Positions 5,533-9,848 of a stretch of DNA of 9,848 bases are shown piece after piece; positions within the stretch are counted from its first letter, which is position 1; each line of letters starts with the position of its first letter. Origin of the DNA: CAZXEJ01 sp964639895 (GTDB lineage Bacteria > Desulfobacterota_D > UBA1144 > Nemesobacterales > JADFKM01); contig CAZXEJ010000056.1 in assembly GCA_964639895.1 (NCBI GenBank), positions 1-9,848 on the forward strand. Direction: 5' to 3'. Position numbers and translations under genes: made by a program. The notes under the pieces were generated by a model. It was not told where the DNA came from and searched no databases. It worked only from the letters and a program-made list of their open reading frames with translations.

Positions 5533-6986
5533 TGAACACCAAGCTCTCGCTCCACACCGTCGGTATACTGCTCAAGCTGCTCGGCTTCTCTATGCTGGTG
5601 CCGGTGCTCTGTTCCCTCTACTACGGTGAGGGCGACCTCTGGGTGTTCGTCGCTTCCTTCGCCCTGACGTCGGGTTTCGGTTACGGACTCGAGAAGGCGT
5701 TCTCCGGCGCCGGCGACCTGGACGAGATCGGACGCAAGGAGGGGTTCCTCATCACCAGCCTGAGCTGGCTCGCCGGCCCGCTGTTCGGCGCCCTGCCGTT
5801 CATGCTCTACGGTGTCTTCACCAACCCCGTGGATGCGGTGTTCGAATCGGTCTCGGGCTTTACCACTACGGGCGCCAGCGTCATTGCGGCCGTCGAGTCC
5901 CTTCCGCACGGCATCCTGTTCTGGAGGAGCTTCATCCAATGGCTGGGGGGGATGGGAATCGTGGTGCTTGCCATAGCCGTCCTGCCCCGTCTCGCAGTCG
6001 GGGGGATGCAGCTCATGGCCGTCGAGGGGGCCGGGCCGCCCACTACTGAGAAGCTCACCCCGCGGATAGCCGAGACCGTAAAGAGCCTTTGGCTTGTCTA
6101 TCTCGCTCTCTCAGCCATCATGGTGGCCGGCCTCTACATGGCCGGAATGCCGCTCTTTGACGCCGTGATCCATATGTTCAGCGCACTTTCGACCGGCGGC
6201 TACTCGTCACGCAACGCAAGTGTCGGGGCCTTCGACAGCGCCTCCATAGACGCTGCCCTCACTCTGTTCATGCTCCTGGGAGGCACAAATTTCTCCCTCA
6301 TGGTGGCCGTCTCGAGAGGCCGCCTGGGGCGGCTCTACCGGGACGCAGAGTTCCGGTACTACGTGCTTATAAACGTCCTGGTCGTAGCCGTGGTGACGGT
6401 GGAGCTGTGGTTGAGGACCTACGGCGATGCGGCCCACGCGCTCAGGATGTCGGCGTTCCAGGTGGTCTCCCTTGGGACCGGCACGGGACTGACTACGGCC
6501 GATTACGACCTGTGGCCCCCGCTGTCTAAATGGCTGCTGTTCCTCCTTCTCTTCCACGGCGGTTGCGCGGGCTCGACGACGGGGGCGCTCAAGAGTGTAC
6601 GCGTCCTTGTGGTGCTCAAGAAGGTCTACCGCGAGGTTCTCTCCGTCATACGTCCCAAGGCCGTCATGCCCATACGGCTCGGCAAGCGCGTGCTTGACCC
6701 GTCGGTCGAGTCGAGTGTCGTCATGTACGCGGTGATATACGTGCTCGTCTTCCTCGTGGGGGCGCTGGTATTGATGGCCCTCGACGTGCCCGTGATGACG
6801 GCTCTCTCGGCCAGCGCCTCGTGCCTGGGAAACGTGGGTCCGGGGTTCGAGCTCGTGGGCCCGACCTCCACCTATGCCTCGCTGCCTACTGCGGGCAAGG
6901 TGGATCTGTCGTTGCTTATGTTATTCGGCAGGCTCGAGCTGTTTACGCTCATGGTGCTGTTCTTCCCGGCGTTCTGGAAGGAATAG
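5532..6986 (+). CDS. trkH: Trk/Ktr-type potassium uptake channel TrkH
   Basis: A 484-residue inner-membrane pore protein for potassium (or sodium) uptake, working as a dimer with cytosolic TrkA; E. coli TrkH is almost the same length. The four pore-loop repeats with their filter glycines are visible: FTTTGAS (110-116), ALSTGGYS (218-225), SLGTGTGLTT (313-322) and CLGNVGPGF (431-439). HGGCAGSTTGALKS (342-355) is the intramembrane gating loop after the third pore helix, and FGRLELFT (465-472) near the C-terminus carries the conserved arginine (Arg468). The third loop is atypical: commoner sequences read roughly TTTTGF where this one has GTGTGL, but the filter glycine is kept. The start is GTG, sharing its first base with the trkA stop in TAGTG, which strongly supports this start. 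A promoter candidate for the next gene begins 25 bases after the stop. Confidence 0.94.
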   Translation: MNTKLSLHTVGILLKLLGFSMLVPVLCSLYYGEGDLWVFVASFALTSGFGYGLEKAFSGAGDLDEIGRKEGFLITSLSWLAGPLFGALPFMLYGVFTNPVDAVFESVSGFTTTGASVIAAVESLPHGILFWRSFIQWLGGMGIVVLAIAVLPRLAVGGMQLMAVEGAGPPTTEKLTPRIAETVKSLWLVYLALSAIMVAGLYMAGMPLFDAVIHMFSALSTGGYSSRNASVGAFDSASIDAALTLFMLLGGTNFSLMVAVSRGRLGRLYRDAEFRYYVLINVLVVAVVTVELWLRTYGDAAHALRMSAFQVVSLGTGTGLTTADYDLWPPLSKWLLFLLLFHGGCAGSTTGALKSVRVLVVLKKVYREVLSVIRPKAVMPIRLGKRVLDPSVESSVVMYAVIYVLVFLVGALVLMALDVPVMTALSASASCLGNVGPGFELVGPTSTYASLPTAGKVDLSLLMLFGRLELFTLMVLFFPAFWKE

Positions 6987-7010
6987 GGAGTGCCGGCCGG
7001 GAGCGGGCGG

Positions 7011-7041
7011 TTGTTGAAAAGGGCGACGGTTTATATATTAT
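7011..7041 (+). promoter_or_regulatory. Candidate promoter upstream of ribF
   Basis: The 85-base gap after trkH contains TTGAAA (7014-7019), 16 bases, then TATTAT (7036-7041); an overlapping alternative is TTGTTG (7011-7016), 17 bases, TATATT (7034-7039). Either would start transcription near 7048 and leave a leader of about 24 bases. The AT-rich run stands out sharply in GC-rich surroundings. It probably starts a ribF-aroE transcript separate from trkAH. Confidence 0.55.
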
Positions 7042-7071
7042 TTACACTCCTAGACGTCGCGAGTCCTCGTC

Positions 7072-7992
7072 ATGAAGCTCATACGCGATCCTTCCAGCCC
7101 GCTCGAGACCGACACCGTAGGCACCATCGGTATCTTCGACGGCGTCCATGTGGGTCACAGAAAGCTCCTCGATCTCGTCAAGGCCGAGGCTTGCGCGAAG
7201 GGGTTGGCCTCGCTGGTCGTCACGTTCGACCCGCACCCGCAGTCCGTCCTCACGGGGGTGAATCTTCCCCTGATCGTGCCCTTCCGCGAGAGGGTGCGGC
7301 TGCTGGGCGAGGCCGGAGTAGATTTGGTCGTCTGCTACACGTTTACGCCTCGGTTCGCGCGGCTCAGCGCCGAGCGGTTCGTACGCGACGTGCTGGCGTC
7401 GACGCTGAGGATGAAGAGCATCTACATCGGTCCCGACTTCTTGTTCGGAAGCGGTAGAGGAGGGAACGTCGATCTGCTCAAGAAGCTTGGATGCGAGGTG
7501 GGTTTCTCCACGCACGTCGTGGGCCCTTTCTACCTCGACGGCACCGTCATAAGCAGTACCTCCATCCGCAGCATGATTGAGGAAGGGGACGTCAAAGGGG
7601 CGGCGAGATTCCTGGGGGCGTTTTTCTCTCTGTCGGGCAAGGTCGTAGAGGGGGAGAAGAGGGGAAGACTGCTAGGCTACCCCACGGCCAACGTGGCCAC
7701 CGATTGGACGCTCCTGCCAAGGCGAGGAGTCTATGCCACGCGCGCCCACGTCTGCGGTGCCTGCTGGGGCAGTATAACCAACGTCGGCACCCGCCCCACG
7801 TTCGGCGACGGCAAGCTGTTGGTCGAGACGCACTTATTCGATTTCGAGGGCGACATATACGGAGCCGACATACGGGTGGAGTTCGTCGATCGGATACGCG
7901 ACGAGCGCCGTTTCGAGAGCGTGGAGGAGCTCAAGGCGGCTATAGGACGCGACGTCGAGAAGGCTAGGCGGCTGTTGGCGACGCCTGCCTAG
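7072..7992 (+). CDS. ribF: Bifunctional riboflavin kinase / FMN adenylyltransferase
   Basis: A 306-residue cytosolic enzyme that phosphorylates riboflavin to FMN and then adenylates FMN to FAD; length is typical for bacterial RibF. The N-terminal nucleotidyltransferase domain (about residues 1-180) shows the GxFDGxHxGH motif at 20-29, TFDPHP (51-56), the GPDFLFGSGRGGN loop (120-132) and ISSTSIR (160-166). The C-terminal riboflavin kinase domain (about 183-304) shows GRLLGYPTAN (198-207), GVYA (219-222), NVGTRPTFG (237-245) and ETHLFDF (252-258), where Glu252 fits the catalytic base. Both domains are intact, so both steps are predicted active. No good ribosome binding site precedes ATG 7072, but the protein starts where the family does. 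aroE follows after a 57-base gap. Confidence 0.95.
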   Translation: MKLIRDPSSPLETDTVGTIGIFDGVHVGHRKLLDLVKAEACAKGLASLVVTFDPHPQSVLTGVNLPLIVPFRERVRLLGEAGVDLVVCYTFTPRFARLSAERFVRDVLASTLRMKSIYIGPDFLFGSGRGGNVDLLKKLGCEVGFSTHVVGPFYLDGTVISSTSIRSMIEEGDVKGAARFLGAFFSLSGKVVEGEKRGRLLGYPTANVATDWTLLPRRGVYATRAHVCGACWGSITNVGTRPTFGDGKLLVETHLFDFEGDIYGADIRVEFVDRIRDERRFESVEELKAAIGRDVEKARRLLATPA

Positions 7993-8031
7993 ACGCCGAC
8001 GATGTGGTCGCCCAGCCGGAGTGTGGTAGCT

Positions 8032-8039
8032 AAAGGGAG
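8032..8039 (+). promoter_or_regulatory. Ribosome binding site deciding the aroE start
   Basis: AAAGGGAG lies ten bases before the ATG at 8050 and has no counterpart before the upstream in-frame ATG at 8002. It supports the 291-residue form of AroE over a 307-residue form with an unrelated N-terminal extension. Confidence 0.6.
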
Positions 8040-8049
8040 TTCCGATTCC

Positions 8050-8925
8050 ATGGTTTCAGGCAAGACCAAGGTGTACGCCATATTCGGCCACCCCGTCGAA
8101 CACAGCTTTTCGCCCGCCATGCACAATGCTGCCTTCGGCCGTATGGGACTCGATTGCGTCTACGTCGCCTTCGACGTGGCGCCCGGTGAGCTTGCCGCGG
8201 CGACCGCCGCTGTAAGGGCGCTGCGGTTGGGAGGGGTCAACGTCACCATACCTCACAAGGAGCGAATCATGGAGTTCCTCGATGGCGTCTCGGCGGAGGC
8301 TCGTCTTGCAGGCGCCGTGAACACCGTGGTCCGCACCGACGAGGGACGCCTCGAGGGCTACACCACCGATGTGCCCGGCTTCCTGAGGGCGCTGCGCGAA
8401 GAGCTGGGGTTCGAGCCCCACGGCAAGAGCGCCTGTGTGCTCGGCGCGGGCGGCGCGGCGCGGGCGGTGGTGACAGCCCTCCTCATGGAGGGAGCGAGGC
8501 GGATCTGGATCTTGAACCGCACGTCGTCGAAGGCCGAGACGCTGGCCGACTACTTCTCGGCCCGGTTCCCCGAGGCTTCACTGGAAGCCCTCCCTCTCGG
8601 TGACGGCGGTGTGCCGGCCGGGGTCCTTGCCGAGTGTGACATCGTGGTTAACTCTACGTCGCTCGGCATGGTGGGGATGGAGCCGCTCGATATCGACCTC
8701 TCGGCCCTCAAGCGGAGCGCCTGCGTATACGATCTCGTCTACAATCCCAGGGAGACCGACTTCGTCAGGCGTGCCAGGAGTCAGGGCCACAGGGCCGCAG
8801 GAGGCCTCGGCATGCTGGTGTACCAGGGCGCCGAGAGCCTAAGGATTTGGACCGGAAGGGAGCCACCCGTCGATGTGATGGCGGCCGCCATCGGGGGCTG
8901 GGGATCGCTCGGGCAGGGCGGGTGA
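8050..8925 (+). CDS. aroE: Shikimate dehydrogenase (NADP-type)
   Basis: A 291-residue cytosolic enzyme reducing 3-dehydroshikimate to shikimate in the chorismate pathway. The substrate domain has SFSPAMHNAAF (residues 19-29, Ser19 and Ser21 binding shikimate), NVTIPHKE (64-71) with catalytic Lys70, AGAVNTVV (87-94) with Asn91, and TTD (105-107) with catalytic Asp107. The nucleotide domain has LGAGGAARAV (131-140), then NRTSSKA (156-162), an NADPH-preferring pattern with arginine after the asparagine. NSTSLGM (201-207), YDLVYNP (227-233) and GLGMLVYQGA (252-261, Gln259) complete the set. The usual GxNTD reads GYTTD here, a mild change. I start at ATG 8050 because of the ribosome binding site and because an ATG at 8002 would add 16 unconserved residues. 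It probably shares a transcript with ribF. Confidence 0.95.
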   Translation: MVSGKTKVYAIFGHPVEHSFSPAMHNAAFGRMGLDCVYVAFDVAPGELAAATAAVRALRLGGVNVTIPHKERIMEFLDGVSAEARLAGAVNTVVRTDEGRLEGYTTDVPGFLRALREELGFEPHGKSACVLGAGGAARAVVTALLMEGARRIWILNRTSSKAETLADYFSARFPEASLEALPLGDGGVPAGVLAECDIVVNSTSLGMVGMEPLDIDLSALKRSACVYDLVYNPRETDFVRRARSQGHRAAGGLGMLVYQGAESLRIWTGREPPVDVMAAAIGGWGSLGQGG

Positions 8926-8942
8926 GGGTGGAGCCCCCTTTG

Positions 8943-8951
8943 TGGTAAGAT
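8943..8951 (+). promoter_or_regulatory. Candidate extended -10 box at the start of the DUF1285-like gene
   Basis: TG, one base, then TAAGAT (8946-8951) forms an extended -10 element with no recognisable -35, which extended -10 promoters often lack. Transcription would start about 8958, past the ATG at 8954 and at or just before an in-frame GTG at 8960. If it is used, the gene is leaderless and begins at the GTG. Confidence 0.35.
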
Positions 8952-8953
8952 AA

Positions 8954-9433
8954 ATGGTTGTGGAGGGAAGCGGCTCCATAAAGAGGACGTACCACTACAC
9001 GATCGACAAGGAGGGCGTCCTTTACTTCGACGGTACCCCGGTCGATGATCCGTGGACGGTGGGATTCTTCCTCCGCAATCTCGAGGTCGACGACGAGGGG
9101 CGTTTCGTCGTCGTGTGCGACGACGAGCTCTGCTACCTCGAGGCCGAGGACACCCCTTACGTCGTAAGGAGCGTTACCGTAAAGGAAGGCGAGGACGGCG
9201 TCGTGCGCAGGGTGACCCTCCACTTCGGCGGGTCGTACTCCGAGCGGCTCGACCCATCGACGCTGTATGTGGGTGGAGGCAACGTGCTCTACTGCAGGGT
9301 CAGGGGCGGGAGGTTCGCCGCCCGCTTCACCCGGAAGGCCTACTACCAGTTGACGCCGTACGTGGGATACGACGAGGCCGAGGGATTTTTCTTCCTGTCG
9401 GTGGGAGACAGGCGGCACCGCATACGCCTCTAA
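8954..9433 (+). CDS. DUF1285-like conserved hypothetical protein
   Basis: A 159-residue soluble, acidic, beta-rich protein with no signal peptide or membrane segment. It resembles DUF1285 in pattern: an opening strand with YFDGTPV (residues 24-30, family 'w.h.GtpI'), a helix FFLRNLEVDDEGRFVVV (38-54, family 'F..iL...dG.Y.l'), the signature LEAEDTPYVV (62-71, family 'veveDaPfva') and a late segment ARFTRKAYYQL (123-133, family 'l....yyeLv'). Molecular function of that family is unknown to me. The gene follows aroE by 28 bases. Start choice is uncertain: ATG 8954 has no ribosome binding site, and GTG 8960 could be used from a leaderless transcript. The reading frame is coding beyond doubt by codon pattern; the family label is from memory and only moderately sure. 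Confidence 0.6.
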   Translation: MVVEGSGSIKRTYHYTIDKEGVLYFDGTPVDDPWTVGFFLRNLEVDDEGRFVVVCDDELCYLEAEDTPYVVRSVTVKEGEDGVVRRVTLHFGGSYSERLDPSTLYVGGGNVLYCRVRGGRFAARFTRKAYYQLTPYVGYDEAEGFFFLSVGDRRHRIRL

Positions 9434-9481
9434 ACCTGCTCCCAGCCAGAAGGGGGGCGGAGGCGGTGAGAGTACTTTTTC

Positions 9482-9486
9482 GGAGG
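9482..9486 (+). promoter_or_regulatory. Ribosome binding site of the terminal lipoprotein gene
   Basis: GGAGG six bases before the ATG at 9493 is the best Shine-Dalgarno match in the window. It fixes the start of a gene that is open to the right edge, and contrasts with the poor or absent sites of lgt and the CLC gene. Confidence 0.7.
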
Positions 9487-9492
9487 TAGTTA

Positions 9493-9848
9493 ATGCCGTT
9501 TGCTGAAATGGGTGTCAAGGTGGCGCTGGTCGCTCTGGTTCTGGGTGTTGCTACCGGGTGCAGCGCCAGCAAGCTCGTATACCGCATACCTCCCGATGGC
9601 GAGCGGGCGGCGTACGAGGCAGTCGTTGTATCCGACTTCGATCTTACGCGGGAGGGGTGGGTGCCCTACGATTCCGGTACCACCATCGCCGACATGGTGG
9701 CGGCCGAGCTCAGCCGCAGCGGTCGCTTCGACTACGTAGAGAGGGTGCGCACTCCAGAGGGGATCGACTCCGCTCCAAGGACGCTTCTCATCCGTGGTAC
9801 GGTCCTTCACTACGATCCCGGTTGCAAGTTCTGCGAGTGGTTGATAAG
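9493..9848 (+). CDS. Lipoprotein, DUF4410-like, 5' portion (runs off the right edge)
   Basis: An open frame of 118 complete codons with no stop before the window ends. The N-terminus is a lipoprotein signal: MPFAEMGVK, a hydrophobic run VALVALVLGVA (residues 10-20), then ATGC with Cys23 as the likely lipidated residue, so the mature protein would be membrane-anchored, perhaps at the outer membrane. The lipobox is a little degenerate (Ala at -3, Thr at -2). After it, AVVVSDFDL (44-52), a helix IADMVAAELSRSGRFDYVERV (68-88) and TLLIRGTVLHYDPG (97-110) match the order of elements in DUF4410 lipoproteins: 'v.dF', 'la..L...g.F..V', 'l.l.G.v..y..G'. A CxxC pair (Cys111, Cys114) follows, which is not part of that pattern as I know it. 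Family function is unknown. The lgt product in this window would be the enzyme that lipidates it. Confidence 0.72.
   Translation, partial: MPFAEMGVKVALVALVLGVATGCSASKLVYRIPPDGERAAYEAVVVSDFDLTREGWVPYDSGTTIADMVAAELSRSGRFDYVERVRTPEGIDSAPRTLLIRGTVLHYDPGCKFCEWLI

Noticed and set aside
6987..7010. GC-rich palindromic CCGGCCGG after trkH as a terminator
   Set aside because: The palindrome has no loop of workable size and no T-tract directly after it; the following AT-rich stretch fits the ribF promoter better.
8002..8049. Upstream ATG giving a longer AroE
   Set aside because: The added 16 residues are unlike any AroE N-terminus and no ribosome binding site precedes this ATG, whereas AAAGGGAG precedes the ATG at 8050.
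8765..9418. Minus-strand open frame across the end of aroE and the DUF1285-like gene
   Set aside because: It spans two better supported genes and a gap with a promoter-like element, with no recognisable motif in its product.
9434..9481. Possible terminator or promoter between the DUF1285-like gene and the lipoprotein gene
   Set aside because: CTCCC could pair with the later G-run only with wobble and a long loop, and the TACTTT at 9473-9478 has no -35 partner. Neither is strong enough to annotate.
1..9848. CRISPR arrays, insertion sequences, tRNA/rRNA genes, phage or toxin-antitoxin genes, or a new defence system
   Set aside because: I looked for regularly spaced repeats, transposase motifs, cloverleaf-like segments and small paired genes and saw none. 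The known genes leave only short gaps, the largest being the 109-base region 3268-3376.

Overview
This is a GC-rich bacterial window of ordinary chromosomal housekeeping and transport genes. I find no CRISPR array, mobile element, rRNA or tRNA, and no convincing new multi-gene system. The organism looks Gram-negative: there is a glutathione-synthesis gene of the Acidithiobacillus/proteobacterial type, a two-gene TrkA/TrkH potassium system, a lipoprotein-modifying enzyme and a DUF4410-like lipoprotein. A deep-branching or delta-type proteobacterium (Desulfobacterota-like) is my best guess, but this is weak inference. Codon use is peculiar for such GC-rich DNA: ATA is the commonest isoleucine codon in trkA and AGG is frequent for arginine, a pattern often seen in thermophiles.

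Layout, left to right. Bases 1-207 are the 3' end of an RDD-family membrane protein gene. It is followed after 13 bases by gshA (221-1483, +), a glutamate-cysteine ligase of the TIGR02049 type. Converging on it is a CLC-family anion channel/antiporter gene with two C-terminal CBS domains (1480-3267, -); the two stop codons share a CTAG. A divergent intergenic region (3268-3376) separates the CLC gene from lgt (3377-4141, +), prolipoprotein diacylglyceryl transferase. It holds a -10 element close to each start codon and an imperfect inverted repeat between them. A GC-rich hairpin lies between lgt and trkA (4210-5532, +), which overlaps trkH (5532-6986, +) by one base. After a good promoter candidate come ribF (7072-7992), aroE (8050-8925), a DUF1285-like gene (8954-9433) and the 5' part of a lipoprotein gene that runs off the right edge (9493-9848).

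How the parts fit. TrkH is the potassium-uptake pore and TrkA its cytosolic nucleotide-sensing gate; they are a translationally coupled pair. The CLC protein may balance anion charge or pH. GshA makes gamma-glutamylcysteine, the precursor of glutathione. Lgt lipidates lipoproteins, and the partial gene at the right edge encodes a plausible substrate. RibF makes FMN and FAD, and AroE performs the fourth step from DAHP in the shikimate pathway. No stretch of 300 bases lacks a gene.

The items most worth a second look are the variant active-site positions of Lgt (His103->Leu, Asn146->Cys, Glu151->Asp in E. coli numbering), the CLC protein lacking the internal proton glutamate, the -10 boxes close enough to start codons to predict leaderless mRNAs, and the inverted repeat in the divergent lgt/CLC promoter region.
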